A DNA stretch of 64,000 bases from JBHGYD01 sp041920415 (GCA_041920415.1 JBHGYD010000004.1:37811-101810); one strand, 5' to 3'; counted from the stretch's first letter, positions 24,449-33,637 are shown. The notes: generated from the sequence alone by a model not told the origin. Translations and numbers: made by a program.

Positions 24449-25621
24449 GTGAGAGAAGCGGTGATTGTAGCTGGAGCGCGTACACCTGTAGGGAAAGCGA
24501 AAAAAGGAACGCTTGCCCATGCACGACCAGACGATTTAGGCGCGCTTGTGGTAAAAGAAACGTTGAAACGAGCAGGAAACTATGAAGGAAATATTGACGA
24601 TTTAATTTTCGGTTGTGCGATGCCGGAAGCAGAACAAGGGTTAAACATTGCCAGAAACATCGGAGCATTAGCGGGGCTGCCGTATACGGTACCAGCGATT
24701 ACGATTAATCGCTATTGCTCATCCGGCTTACAAGCGATTGCCTACGCAGCGGAGCGGATTATGATTGGCCATTCTGATACTGTTATCGCTGGTGGCGTTG
24801 AATCGATGAGCCTTGTACCAATGATGGGGCATGTCGTGCGTCCGAATGTAAAAATTGCCGAACATGCACCGGAGTATTATATGTCGATGGGACATACAGC
24901 GGAGCAAGTTGCGATGAAATATGGCGTGAGCCGCGAAGATCAAGATGCATTTGCGGTGCGCAGCCACCAACGTGCCGCGAAAGCGATTCGCGAAGGAAAA
25001 TTTGTCGATGAAATCGTACCGGTAGAAGTAACCGTTCGCCAATTGGAAAATAACCGGTTAGTCGAAAAAACGGTCATCTTTTCGGAAGATGAAGGAGTAC
25101 GGCCAGATACAAACATGGAAACGTTAGCGAAGCTTCGTCCGGCGTTTTCTGTAAATGGAACGGTCACAGCAGGAAACGCTTCACAAACAAGCGACGGTGC
25201 GGCAGCCGTGATGGTCATGGATCGCGAAAAGGCAGAATCATTAGGCTTGAAGCCGCTTGGGAAGTTCCGTTCGTTTGCTGTTGCAGGAGTTCCACCGGAA
25301 GTGATGGGAATCGGTCCTGTTGCCGCGATTCCAAAAGCATTGAAGCTTGCCGGACTTGAGCTTTCTGACATTGGGTTAATTGAATTAAATGAAGCGTTTG
25401 CCTCTCAAGCGATTCAAGTTATTCGTGAGTTAGGGTTGGATGAAGAAAAAGTGAACGTTAACGGTGGGGCGATTGCACTTGGCCATCCGCTTGGATGCAC
25501 AGGAGCGAAATTAACGTTATCGTTGCTTCACGAAATGCGTCGCCGCAATGAACAGTTTGGCATCGTAACGATGTGCATCGGCGGTGGTATGGGAGCAGCT
25601 GGCGTATTTGAATTAATTTAA
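24449..25621 (+). CDS. fadA: Acetyl-CoA C-acyltransferase (3-ketoacyl-CoA thiolase)
   Basis: Thiolytic last step of beta-oxidation. It has 390 residues. The acyl-accepting Cys is in NRYCSSGLQAIA (about 92), the base His in GGAIALGHPLGCTGA and the second Cys in TMCIGGGMGAAG near the C-terminus. GTG start behind ACAGGGGGGA. It is 75 bp after fadN and 66 bp before fadE, with a GC-rich hairpin but no T tract between fadA and fadE. Confidence 0.97.
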   Translation: MREAVIVAGARTPVGKAKKGTLAHARPDDLGALVVKETLKRAGNYEGNIDDLIFGCAMPEAEQGLNIARNIGALAGLPYTVPAITINRYCSSGLQAIAYAAERIMIGHSDTVIAGGVESMSLVPMMGHVVRPNVKIAEHAPEYYMSMGHTAEQVAMKYGVSREDQDAFAVRSHQRAAKAIREGKFVDEIVPVEVTVRQLENNRLVEKTVIFSEDEGVRPDTNMETLAKLRPAFSVNGTVTAGNASQTSDGAAAVMVMDREKAESLGLKPLGKFRSFAVAGVPPEVMGIGPVAAIPKALKLAGLELSDIGLIELNEAFASQAIQVIRELGLDEEKVNVNGGAIALGHPLGCTGAKLTLSLLHEMRRRNEQFGIVTMCIGGGMGAAGVFELI

Positions 25622-25687
25622 ATGGAACTAAGAGAGGGCGACTTCACTTTCGCCCTACCTATTAACAATAAAGGGGAGGAGTTACAA

Positions 25688-27472
25688 ATGACAAAAGCAG
25701 TGGAAAATGTCGTTAAAGGTGGTAGCTTTTTAGTTGAGGATGTGCCTTGTGAGCGCGTATTTACTCCAGAAGATTTTACGGACGAACAAAAAATGATTGC
25801 GAAAACAACGGAAGAGTTTGTCGTAAATGAGGTGCTTCCACAGCTTGAGCATTTAGAAAACCATGAATTTGACCGTTCTGTGAAGCTATTAAAACAAGCG
25901 GGCGAGCTCGGTTTATTAGGAGCGGACGTTCCGGAAGAATATGGTGGGTTAGGACTTGATAAAATCAGCTCCGCGCTGATTGCCGAAAAAATGTCACGCG
26001 CAGGCGGTTTTTCCATCTCTCACGGCGCTCATGTTGGAATTGGTTCACTTCCAATTGTGTTGTTCGGTACGGAAGAACAAAAGCAAAAATACCTTCCAGC
26101 ATTAGCCACAGGAGAAAAAATTGCGGCGTACGCCTTAACGGAGCCTGGTTCTGGTTCAGACGCATTAGGCGCGAAAACAACAGCGAAATTAAACGCGGAA
26201 GGGACCCATTACATTTTAAATGGTGAAAAGCAGTGGATTACAAACGCTGGTTTTGCCGATGTATTTGTTGTTTACGCAAAAATCGACGGCGAACATTTCT
26301 CTGCTTTTATCGTTGAACGCGATTTCCCTGGCGTTTCAACGGGTGCAGAAGAAAAGAAAATGGGAATTAAAAGCTCATCGACGCGTACGTTAATTTTACA
26401 AGATGCCCTTGTGCCAAAAGAAAACTTGCTTGGCGAAGTAGGAAAAGGCCATGTCATCGCCTTTAACATTTTAAATATCGGGCGCTATAAACTAGGTGTC
26501 GGTGCTGTTGGAGGTGCGAAACGAGCGTTAGAAATTACGATTCAATATGCGAACCAACGTCAACAATTTAAAACGCCAATTTCCAAGTTTACGTTAACGC
26601 AAGAAAAATTTGCGACAATGGCCTCAAGATTGTATGCAACAGAAAGCTCTGTGTATCGTACGGTTGGCTTATTTGAAGAGCGAATGAGCCAGCTTGATGA
26701 AGAGAAAGCAAAAGACGGAAAAGAAATCGCAAAATCAATTGCGGAATATGCCATTGAATGCTCGCTCAATAAATTCTTTGCAACAGAAACATTGGATTAC
26801 ATTGTCGATGAGGGTGTACAAATTCATGGCGGTTACGGATTTATGCAAGAATACGAGATTGAAAGAGCGTACCGCGATTCGCGCATTAACCGCATTTTTG
26901 AAGGAACGAACGAAATTAACCGTCTGTTAGTTCCAGGTATGTATTTACGGAAAGCGATGAAAGGCGAATTGCCGCTTCTGCAAAAAGCGCAGCAACTTCA
27001 AGAAGAGTTAATGATGTTAATGCCAGAAGAAGTCGGTGATGGCGTATTAGAGCAAGAAAAATATTTAGTGCGCAACGCGAAGAAAATCGCTTTACTGGTA
27101 GCAGGGATAGCAGCACAAAAATTCGGTCCGAAATTAGAAAAAGAACAAGAAATTTTAGTCAACATTGCCGATATTGTTAGCAACCTTTATGCGATGGAAT
27201 CTGCATTGCTTCGTACAGAAAAAGCGATTCAAAAATCAGGAGTAGAGAAAAACAAACAAAAACTTCTCTATACACAAATTTTCTGCCAAGAAGCATTTAA
27301 TGAAATTGAGGCCCATGCGAAAGAAACAATCGTTGCTGTTGAACAAGGCGATACATTGCGCATGATGCTATCCGCTTTACGCAAGCTCACTCGCCATACA
27401 CCGATCAATGTGATTGCAAAAAAACGCGAAGCAGCCGCTGCATTAATTGAAGCAGAACGCTATATTGTGTAA
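25688..27472 (+). CDS. fadE: Acyl-CoA dehydrogenase
   Basis: FAD enzyme making the trans-2 double bond in the first step of beta-oxidation. 594 residues, the long form with a C-terminal extension (about 400-594). The ACD signature YALTEPGSGSDALG is near residue 158 and IHGGYGFMQEYEIERAYRD marks the FAD/base region. ATG at 25688 is chosen after GGGGAGGAGTTACAA; the frame runs upstream to the fadA stop, but only this start has a ribosome site. Electrons would go to an ETF encoded elsewhere. Confidence 0.96.
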   Translation: MTKAVENVVKGGSFLVEDVPCERVFTPEDFTDEQKMIAKTTEEFVVNEVLPQLEHLENHEFDRSVKLLKQAGELGLLGADVPEEYGGLGLDKISSALIAEKMSRAGGFSISHGAHVGIGSLPIVLFGTEEQKQKYLPALATGEKIAAYALTEPGSGSDALGAKTTAKLNAEGTHYILNGEKQWITNAGFADVFVVYAKIDGEHFSAFIVERDFPGVSTGAEEKKMGIKSSSTRTLILQDALVPKENLLGEVGKGHVIAFNILNIGRYKLGVGAVGGAKRALEITIQYANQRQQFKTPISKFTLTQEKFATMASRLYATESSVYRTVGLFEERMSQLDEEKAKDGKEIAKSIAEYAIECSLNKFFATETLDYIVDEGVQIHGGYGFMQEYEIERAYRDSRINRIFEGTNEINRLLVPGMYLRKAMKGELPLLQKAQQLQEELMMLMPEEVGDGVLEQEKYLVRNAKKIALLVAGIAAQKFGPKLEKEQEILVNIADIVSNLYAMESALLRTEKAIQKSGVEKNKQKLLYTQIFCQEAFNEIEAHAKETIVAVEQGDTLRMMLSALRKLTRHTPINVIAKKREAAAALIEAERYIV

Positions 27473-27480
27473 TAATGGGA

Positions 27481-27507
27481 AGTACCAGACATTTGTCTGG
27501 TACTTTG
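27481..27507 (+). terminator. Terminator of fadNAE
   Basis: AGTACCAGAC pairs with GTCTGGTACT around ATTT, then TTGTT. Confidence 0.75.
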
Positions 27508-27527
27508 TTCGTAAAGGATGGTGAATA

Positions 27528-27893
27528 ATGGGACTTACATTTTACTGGTATCCAAAATGCGGGACATGTCGGAAAGCGAAAAAATGGTTAGAGGAGCATG
27601 GTGTCGCAGTTAACGAAGTACATATTGTCGAAAATCCGCCGACAAGAGAAGAACTGAGCGAGCTTTATCGAAAAAGTGGACTAGAATTAAAAAAATTTTT
27701 TAACACAAGTGGTATGAAATATCGGGAATTAGGTATTAAAGATAAAGTAAAAACTGCTTCTGAAGACGAATTGCTTCATCTTCTTGCTTCGGACGGCATG
27801 TTGATCAAACGACCTATTTTAACGGATGGCCAGAAAGTAGTTGTTGGTTTTAAAGAGGAAGAGTATAAAAAATTTTTTGATAAACCTGAATAA
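27528..27893 (+). CDS. yusI: ArsC/Spx-family protein YusI
   Basis: 121 residues, thioredoxin-like ArsC fold with the redox pair in YPKCGTCRKAKKWL (Cys about 11 and 14) and the family block LIKRPILTDGQKVVVGF. It lacks the Spx regions for RNA polymerase binding as far as can be seen. It is the usual neighbour of gcvH and fadE in Bacillus. Function unknown; a thiol oxidoreductase role is inferred. Confidence 0.88.
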   Translation: MGLTFYWYPKCGTCRKAKKWLEEHGVAVNEVHIVENPPTREELSELYRKSGLELKKFFNTSGMKYRELGIKDKVKTASEDELLHLLASDGMLIKRPILTDGQKVVVGFKEEEYKKFFDKPE

Positions 27894-27963
27894 TGGGCCA
27901 TGAGTTTTTCTAAAAAATCGGTTATTATTAAAAAGAATACACTTGTTGTTGGAGGGACTTGAA

Positions 27964-28347
27964 ATGAACACGCCAAAAGAATTACGCTATTCTGAAGAGC
28001 ATGAGTGGGTACGTGTGGAAGGTGACAAAGTGCGCGTCGGCATTACTGACTTTGCGCAATCAGAGCTAGGCGACATTGTATTTGTGGAACTTCCTGAAGT
28101 TGGAACAGAGATTAAAGCAAACGAGCCATTTGGCAGCGTTGAATCTGTAAAAACAGTTTCTGAATTATATGCTCCTATCAGTGGAACAGTTGTTGAGGTA
28201 AACGAAGCATTAAACGATAATCCTGAATTTGTTAACGAGTCTCCATACGAAAAAGCATGGATGATTGTTGTGGAGCCTTCTGACTTAAGCGAAGTGGACA
28301 ACTTATTAACAGCGGAACAATATGAAGCGATGATTAACGAAGAGTAA
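27964..28347 (+). CDS. gcvH: Glycine cleavage system H protein
   Basis: 127 residues, lipoyl carrier that shuttles the aminomethyl group between P, T and L proteins; in Bacillus it also relays lipoyl groups to other dehydrogenases. Lipoylation Lys lies in GSVESVKTVSELY (about 63). ATG at 27964 follows TTGGAGGGAC. The other gcv genes are elsewhere; lipA lies about 18 kb downstream in this window. Confidence 0.97.
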   Translation: MNTPKELRYSEEHEWVRVEGDKVRVGITDFAQSELGDIVFVELPEVGTEIKANEPFGSVESVKTVSELYAPISGTVVEVNEALNDNPEFVNESPYEKAWMIVVEPSDLSEVDNLLTAEQYEAMINEE

Positions 28348-28363
28348 TAAATATATATGGATA

Positions 28364-28402
28364 GACAAGCAATGGCCATTGACGCCATTGCTTGTTTGTT
28401 TA
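28364..28402 (+). terminator. Terminator of gcvH
   Basis: AAGCAATGG, CATTGACG loop region, CCATTGCTT then GTTTGTTT. Confidence 0.75.
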
Positions 28403-28469
28403 TGATGACTATTCAATAAGTGACTGGGCACCCTATCGCATAAACGTATATGAAAGGGGTGTCTTTTTT

Positions 28470-28703
28470 ATGGTGTTAGAGAACAAAAAAGATCGTGTCA
28501 TTGGTAAATTGAAAAATGGGGCGGTTGAGTTATTCACAGACAATGAACCGATTGGTCGAATTGTTCTTTCGCAAGTCTGAAGCACATTTGAACTAAAAGA
28601 TGGTGATGAACAACAGCAAGACAAAATTTTTAAACAAGTGACCGTGACGACTGGTCCTGACCAAAAGTATGTCGATTGTGATAGTGAGTCCGGCTGGTGT
28701 TGA
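28470..28703 (+). pseudogene. yusG: yusG-like gene (DUF2553) interrupted by an in-frame TGA
   Basis: Reads MVLENKKDRVIGKLKNGAVE and on to IVLSQV, then TGA at 28578-28580, then continues in the same frame with STFELKDGDEQQQDKIFK and ends YVDCDSESGWC before TGA at 28701. Head and tail both fit the YusG family, whose full length is about 78 residues, so only the one codon is wrong. It is the normal yusG position between gcvH and yusF. Explanations: recent nonsense mutation, sequencing error or stop readthrough. The upstream ribosome site is AAAGGGG. Confidence 0.75.
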
Positions 28704-28738
28704 AAGCAGCGGTTTTTACCGTTGCTTTTTTATTTTTT
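28704..28738 (+). terminator. Terminator after yusG
   Basis: AAAGCAGCGGT pairs with ACCGTTGCTTT (one G-U), followed by TTTTA. Confidence 0.75.
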
Positions 28739-28816
28739 TCGAAACATAAAAAGGAGAAAATAAAGTATTAATGGAATAAAATATAGGTAATCTCTTTTCA
28801 TTAGGTGATGATGACA

Positions 28817-29158
28817 ATGGTAGAGGCAGGAAAAGTGATTATTGTAGAGGGGCGCTCGGATAAAAAGAAAATAGAGAGCATTATTAACGAACCAGTCGAA
28901 ATTATTTGCACAAACGGTACGATTAGTAATGAAAAATTAGACGAATTGATTGACGAGTTATATCATAAAGAAGTATTTATATTAGTGGACGCGGACGAAG
29001 CTGGCGAAAAACTGAGAAGGCAATTTCGCCGAGAGCTTCCTAGAGCGGAGCATTTATATATTGACCGAATGTATCGAGAAGTAGCAGCAGCACCAAAACA
29101 GCATATTGCGGCTGTGCTGTTAAGCGCAAATATTGATGTGCATACGGATTATTTGTAA
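28817..29158 (+). CDS. yusF: Toprim-domain protein YusF
   Basis: 113 residues consisting of a stand-alone Toprim domain, the metal-binding fold of primases and RNase M5. Conserved IIVEGRSDKKKIESI carries the Glu and the FILVDADEAGEKLRRQFRR block the DxD motif. It resembles the N-terminal half of RNase M5 without the C-terminal part. ATG at 28817 is chosen, spaced from AGGTGATG; several ATG codons lie just upstream. Function unknown. Confidence 0.88.
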   Translation: MVEAGKVIIVEGRSDKKKIESIINEPVEIICTNGTISNEKLDELIDELYHKEVFILVDADEAGEKLRRQFRRELPRAEHLYIDRMYREVAAAPKQHIAAVLLSANIDVHTDYL

Positions 29159-29163
29159 AAGGT

Positions 29164-29487
29164 GTGACAGACGAACCAATGGAATCCTTTACTTTAGCAC
29201 AAATTGATCAACTCATTGAGCAAGAAAACGTAGTATGTGTTTACCTGTATACGCCAATGTGTGGAACATGTCAGCTAGCGAGCCGAATGCTCGAAATCAT
29301 TAAAGAGTTATTTCCTAATGTAACATTTTGTAAGACGGATATTAACTACATGCCGGAGCGTGCTGCCCTGTGGAGCATTGAAAGTGTTCCGTGCCTGCTC
29401 ATATTCCGCGATAGAAAGTTAGAGAAAAAAATATACGCGTTTCATTCTGTTCCATACTTGTATGAAACGATTAAAACCTTTTTATGA
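29164..29487 (+). CDS. yusE: Thioredoxin-like protein YusE
   Basis: 107 residues with the thioredoxin fold: active site YTPMCGTCQLASRML (CxxC about 37-40), then FCKTDINYMPERAALWSIESVPC with the cis-proline region. The Trp usually preceding CxxC is replaced by Met. It begins 5 nt after the yusF stop. The GTG at 29164 overlaps its AAAAGG, so the true start might be the ATG at 29179. Confidence 0.87.
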   Translation: MTDEPMESFTLAQIDQLIEQENVVCVYLYTPMCGTCQLASRMLEIIKELFPNVTFCKTDINYMPERAALWSIESVPCLLIFRDRKLEKKIYAFHSVPYLYETIKTFL

Positions 29488-29517
29488 ACATCACCATGGT
29501 TGGTGATGTTTTTTTTA
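29487..29517 (+). terminator. Terminator of yusF-yusE
   Basis: AACATCACC, ATGG, TTGGTGATGTT then TTTTTT. Confidence 0.85.
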
Positions 29518-29710
29518 GATAAATATCGTAAAAACAACGAAAAACATCGTTAAATTGACATATTTCTTGGGAAATTTTTAAGAAATAGGAGATATTATTG
29601 TATAAAATTGTCCGTTTAATGAGTGATTTGTCGAGAAATTACCAAAGGATTCGCGCGCTTTCTCATGGAATGTATATGTACTAAAGAGGTTAATGGGAGG
29701 TTGGTTAATA

Positions 29711-30058
29711 ATGGGGATATATGGACTGATTCAGCAATTTATTGAACGGATTCAAACGTTACATCATTTATTGCCGCTTTTGCCTGAGGAGCGTGTATAT
29801 ATTCGATTTGAATGTGAAAACGAGAATGTTATTTTCGCTATTTCAAAAAACGGTACGGAAGAGGAAAAAACGGTAGATGAAAAAAGATTATTAACGATCC
29901 GTGGTTCAGAAGAGGCGATTGAAACGCTTTTAACTGGAGAATTAAAATTACAGCAACAAATGCGCCTAGAAGAGTTGTCAGTTGCGGGAAGTTTTCGGTA
30001 TATGCTTCTTTTAGAATCCATTTTTCATTTAGCAAAACCTTATAGATTTGTCCGTTAA
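29711..30058 (+). CDS. yusD: YusD-like protein (SCP2-like fold possible)
   Basis: 115 residues. Amphipathic N-terminal helix (MGIYGLIQQFIERIQTLHHL) followed by alternating strands (VYIRFECENENVIFAISK) and RGSEEAIETLLTGELKLQQ, a layout like sterol-carrier-protein-2 domains. The position in the yus block points to YusD. ATG at 29711 follows GGGAGG. Ligand and role unknown. Confidence 0.75.
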   Translation: MGIYGLIQQFIERIQTLHHLLPLLPEERVYIRFECENENVIFAISKNGTEEEKTVDEKRLLTIRGSEEAIETLLTGELKLQQQMRLEELSVAGSFRYMLLLESIFHLAKPYRFVR

Positions 30059-30083
30059 AAATTTCGAATATTAAGAAAAATAA

Positions 30084-30112
30084 TTGACGAGAAGAAAAAT
30101 GCGTGATACAAT
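30084..30112 (+). promoter_or_regulatory. Promoter of the first SAM riboswitch unit
   Basis: TTGACG, 17-bp spacer, TACAAT. Confidence 0.75.
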
Positions 30113-30139
30113 TTGAAACAATAAAATAATTATACATTT

Positions 30140-30284
30140 CTTATCAAGAGAGGCGGAGGGACTGGCCCAATGAAGCCCGGCAACCGGTTTTTGCAACACG
30201 GTGCTAATTCCAGCAGAGTTTGTCACTCTGGAAGATAAGAAGAGTTGAAGGAATCATCCTCTTCTTATGAAGAGGATTTTTTCA
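30140..30284 (+). promoter_or_regulatory. SAM-I riboswitch (S-box) with terminator, upstream of metY
   Basis: Aptamer at 30140-30241: CTTATCAAGAG opens P1 and GATAAGAAG closes it; GGCGGAGGGA, CTGGCCC, GAAGCCCGGCAACC and the AACACGGTGCTAATTCCAGC core are all present. The expression platform has ATCCTCTTC/GAAGAGGAT (30256-30277) plus TTTTTT as terminator. High S-adenosylmethionine ends transcription. Confidence 0.95.
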
Positions 30285-30307
30285 TTATATAAGGGGAGAG
30301 GATTGTA

Positions 30308-31621
30308 ATGAGTGAAAAGTCATATCGTTTAGAAACAGTTGCTGTGCACGGCGGATTGCAGCCAGACCCGGTTACAGGGGCGCGAGCCGTTCCGATTTAT
30401 CAATCGACTGCCTACAAGTTTGCTAACACGGATCATGCTGCTAATCTTTTTGCATTAAAAGAGCAAGGGTACATTTATTCGCGGATTCATAATCCAACTG
30501 TCACTGTTTTTGAGGAAAGGGTTGCTCAATTAGAAGGAGGAATCGGCAGTTTGGCGGTGGCAAGCGGGGCGGCTGCCGTCACAATGGCTATATTAAATAT
30601 TGCCGGAGCAGGTGACGAGATTGTTTCCGCTTCAACGTTATATGGTGGTACATACAATCTGTTTGCGAACACGCTGCCAAAGTACGGTATTAAGACGCAT
30701 TTTGTTGATCCAGACAACCCGGAAAATTTTCGCGCGGCCATCACACCAAATACAAAAGCGATTTTTGCCGAAACAATTGGCAATCCAAGCCTGCATGTGT
30801 TAGACATTGAAGCTGTGGCTGATATTGCTCATGAAGCAGGCATTCCGCTTATTATCGATAACACGTTTGCGACTCCTTATTTATGCAGACCGATTGAGCA
30901 TGGAGCTGATATTGTTGTTCATTCGGCAACGAAATGGTTACTTGGAAACGGAACAACGCTTGGCGGGGTTATTGTGGATGGCGGAAAATTTGATTGGAAC
31001 TCACCAAAATTTCCTGGATTTACAACGCCAGATCCGAGCTACCATAATCTTGTTTATGCCGAAGCGTTCGGACCTGCCGCGTATATTGTTAAGGCGCGAG
31101 TACAATTATTGCGTGATTTAGGGCCGGCCATTAGTCCTTTCAATGCCTTTCAACTTAGCCTTGGTCTTGAGACATTGCATGTACGTATGAAAGAGCATAT
31201 TGCGAATACGCGAAAAATTGTCGAATACTTAGATCATCATCCGGCTGTGGAATGGGTGTTGTATCCAGAACATGAACAACATCCAGATAAAGAGGCAGCG
31301 AAGAAATATTTGCCAAAGGGTGCAGGATCGATCGTTGTTTTTGGAATTAAGGGCGGTCGAGAGGCAGGAGCCAAACTGATTAATAACGTGAAATTATGGT
31401 CACATGTAGCCAATGTTGGCGACGCGAAAAGTTTAATTATTCATCCGGCAAGCACGACACATCAGCAGTTAAGCCCAGAAGACTTAAAGTCATCTGGTGT
31501 AACTGAAGATATGGTTCGTTTATCCGTCGGCATTGAGAATGTCGAGGATTTAATTGAGGACTTAGAACAGGCGATTCAAGCCGCTACTGGAGTTGCATCA
31601 GATTTATCTTTTTCTCGATGA
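30308..31621 (+). CDS. metY: O-acetylhomoserine aminocarboxypropyltransferase (sulfhydrylase)
   Basis: PLP enzyme of 437 residues that makes homocysteine from O-acetylhomoserine and sulfide. The PLP lysine is in HSATKWLLGNGTTLGG (about 212). YSRIHNPTVTVFEERVAQLEGG and HPASTTHQQLSPED are hallmark blocks. The length with the internal insertion separates it from shorter cystathionine synthases and lyases (about 380). It is alone downstream of an S-box. In B. subtilis this spot lacks such a gene, so it is a direct-sulfhydrylation addition next to the methionine transporter. AAGGGGAGAGG precedes the ATG. Confidence 0.95.
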   Translation: MSEKSYRLETVAVHGGLQPDPVTGARAVPIYQSTAYKFANTDHAANLFALKEQGYIYSRIHNPTVTVFEERVAQLEGGIGSLAVASGAAAVTMAILNIAGAGDEIVSASTLYGGTYNLFANTLPKYGIKTHFVDPDNPENFRAAITPNTKAIFAETIGNPSLHVLDIEAVADIAHEAGIPLIIDNTFATPYLCRPIEHGADIVVHSATKWLLGNGTTLGGVIVDGGKFDWNSPKFPGFTTPDPSYHNLVYAEAFGPAAYIVKARVQLLRDLGPAISPFNAFQLSLGLETLHVRMKEHIANTRKIVEYLDHHPAVEWVLYPEHEQHPDKEAAKKYLPKGAGSIVVFGIKGGREAGAKLINNVKLWSHVANVGDAKSLIIHPASTTHQQLSPEDLKSSGVTEDMVRLSVGIENVEDLIEDLEQAIQAATGVASDLSFSR

Positions 31622-31635
31622 TCGGAAGTTTTTTG

Positions 31636-31664
31636 TTGACACTTTATTTCATGAGTGCTACAAT
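31636..31664 (+). promoter_or_regulatory. Promoter of the second SAM riboswitch unit
   Basis: Perfect TTGACA at 31636-31641, 17-bp spacer, TACAAT at 31659-31664, starting 14 bp after the metY stop. Confidence 0.85.
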
Positions 31665-31730
31665 CACATTTGTAATTTATGAAACTACTTAAACTGTTTA
31701 AAGTTTTAACTGAATAAAGTGCGTTTAATG

Positions 31731-31892
31731 CTCTTATCAAGAGAGGTGGAGGGATGTGCCCAATGAAACCCGGCAACCGTCAGCATTCTCGCTGAAATGG
31801 TGCCAATTCACACAAAGCGATTGCTTTGAGAGATAAGAGACAGAATAGGAAATAATGCCTTTCTGTTCTCTTGAGCAGAAAGGTTTTTTATT
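31731..31892 (+). promoter_or_regulatory. SAM-I riboswitch (S-box) with terminator, upstream of metNIQ
   Basis: CTCTTATCAAGAG (31731) pairs with AGATAAGAGA (to 31840) as P1; GGTGGAGGGA, TGTGCCC, GAAACCCGGCAACC and ATGGTGCCAATTC give the aptamer core. CCTTTCTG/CAGAAAGG (31858-31883) plus TTTTTT is the terminator. Confidence 0.95.
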
Positions 31893-31950
31893 TTAGGTAT
31901 GTGGGGCGAGGATTAGGAGCAGCTGTGAAGAAAAGGAAGGTGAGAAGCGA

Positions 31951-32979
31951 GTGATCACATTAGAAAACGTAACAAAAATTTATCAATCTAGCAACGGTTC
32001 CGTAACGGCTGTCGATGATGTGAGCTTGCACATTAAAGAAGGGGAAATTTTCGGGATTATTGGTTATAGTGGCGCTGGCAAAAGCTCATTAATTCGTATG
32101 TTAAATGGATTAGAAAAGCCAACGAAGGGAAATATTATCGTTGCTGGTCGGAATATTGCCAATATTAAGGGAAAAGAATTACGTAAAGCTCGCCAGGAAA
32201 TAGGAATGATTTTTCAACACTTTAATTTACTATGGTCAAGAACGGTGCGAGAAAATATTGCGTTTCCATTAGAGATTGCGGGTGTTCCAAAAGAACAACG
32301 GTTAAAACGGGTGGATGAACTTATTCAACTTGTTGGCCTACAAGGGCGTGAAAATGCCTATCCGTCGCAGTTAAGCGGTGGTCAAAAACAACGTGTTGGT
32401 ATTGCCCGCGCATTGGCCAATAATCCAAAAGTGCTGTTATGTGACGAGGCTACTTCCGCTTTAGACCCGCAAACAACAGATTCCATTCTTGAGTTATTAG
32501 TGGATATTAATAAGCGATTGGGCTTAACGATTGTATTAATTACTCATGAAATGCATGTCATTCGTAAAATTTGCGACCGAGTAGCGGTGATGGAAAGCGG
32601 AAAAATCGTTGAAGAAGGGGAAGTTTTGCGAATATTCCGCAACCCACAACAGATGATTACAAAACGTTTTGTTCAACAAATTACAGAACCTGAAGAAACG
32701 AAAGAAACGATTGCCCATTTGCTAAATCACTATCCGAACGGAACGGTAGTACAATTAACGTTTGTCGGAGATGCGGCAGAACAGCCGTTAATTGCAAATA
32801 TTATTCGTGAATTTCAAGTGAATGTTAATATTTTGCAAGGAAAGATTTCACAAACACACCAAGGTTCGTATGGAGTTCTTTTTGTTCATATCGATGGAAC
32901 CGATGAGGAAGTTTCTAGAGTTATTGACTACATTCGTCAACAGCAAGTAGAAGTGGAGGTGATGACGAATGGGGAATAA
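31951..32979 (+). CDS. metN: Methionine ABC transporter ATP-binding protein MetN
   Basis: 342 residues. ATPase domain with Walker A GYSGAGKSSL (about 38-47), signature LSGGQKQRVGIARAL, Walker B VLLCDEATSALD, and the C-terminal NIL domain (about 265-342) that binds methionine and gives trans-inhibition. GTG start behind AAGGAAGGTGAGAAGCGA. It overlaps metI by 11 bp. Controlled by the S-box upstream. Confidence 0.97.
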   Translation: MITLENVTKIYQSSNGSVTAVDDVSLHIKEGEIFGIIGYSGAGKSSLIRMLNGLEKPTKGNIIVAGRNIANIKGKELRKARQEIGMIFQHFNLLWSRTVRENIAFPLEIAGVPKEQRLKRVDELIQLVGLQGRENAYPSQLSGGQKQRVGIARALANNPKVLLCDEATSALDPQTTDSILELLVDINKRLGLTIVLITHEMHVIRKICDRVAVMESGKIVEEGEVLRIFRNPQQMITKRFVQQITEPEETKETIAHLLNHYPNGTVVQLTFVGDAAEQPLIANIIREFQVNVNILQGKISQTHQGSYGVLFVHIDGTDEEVSRVIDYIRQQQVEVEVMTNGE

Positions 32980-33637
32980 CCTTTTTCCTAATGTCCAATG
33001 GGATAACATTTGGGCCGCTACATCAGAAACGCTTTATATGACAGGGATTGCAGTTGCCGCAACGTTTGTGTTAGGTATTATCCTTGGGTTACTTCTATTC
33101 TTAACATCAAAAGGTAATATATGGGAAAATAAATTGGTTAATACAATTATCTCTTCTTTTGTTAATATTTTTCGTTCTATTCCGTTCATTATTTTAATTA
33201 TTTTACTTATTCCGTTCACAAAGCTAGTTGTTGGAACGATGCTCGGCGCGAATGCGGCTCTTCCAGCACTCATTATTGGGGCTGCTCCGTTTTACGCACG
33301 CATGGTAGAAATTGCGTTGCGGGAAATTGATAAAGGCGTTATTGAAGCCGCAAAAGCAATGGGAGCAACGACGACAACGATTATTTTAAAAGTGCTCATT
33401 CCTGAATCGCTACCGGCCCTTGTTTCTGGCATTACCGTGACAGCGATTGCTCTTGTCGGTTATACGGCAATGGCTGGTGTTGTCGGTGCTGGTGGTCTTG
33501 GAAACCTTGCTTATCTGGAAGGATTCCAACGCAACCATAACGATGTCACCTTTGTGGCAACGGTGCTTATTTTAGTGATTGTTTTTGTCATTCAGTTTAT
33601 TGGTGACTTTGTCACTTCAAAAATAGATAAACGATAA
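32969..33637 (+). CDS. metI: Methionine ABC transporter permease
   Basis: 222 residues with five predicted membrane helices (for example VAATFVLGIILGLLLFL and IPFIILIILLIPFT). The EAA coupling loop that docks on MetN is GVIEAAKAMGATTTTII (about 121-137). This is metP in B. subtilis nomenclature. It is translationally coupled to metN and 17 bp before metQ. Confidence 0.96.
   Translation: MGNNLFPNVQWDNIWAATSETLYMTGIAVAATFVLGIILGLLLFLTSKGNIWENKLVNTIISSFVNIFRSIPFIILIILLIPFTKLVVGTMLGANAALPALIIGAAPFYARMVEIALREIDKGVIEAAKAMGATTTTIILKVLIPESLPALVSGITVTAIALVGYTAMAGVVGAGGLGNLAYLEGFQRNHNDVTFVATVLILVIVFVIQFIGDFVTSKIDKR

Noticed and set aside
24177..24668. 163-residue open frame on the minus strand
   Set aside because: It spans the fadN-fadA junction antisense to both genes, is Leu/Ser-rich without domains, and has no ribosome site.
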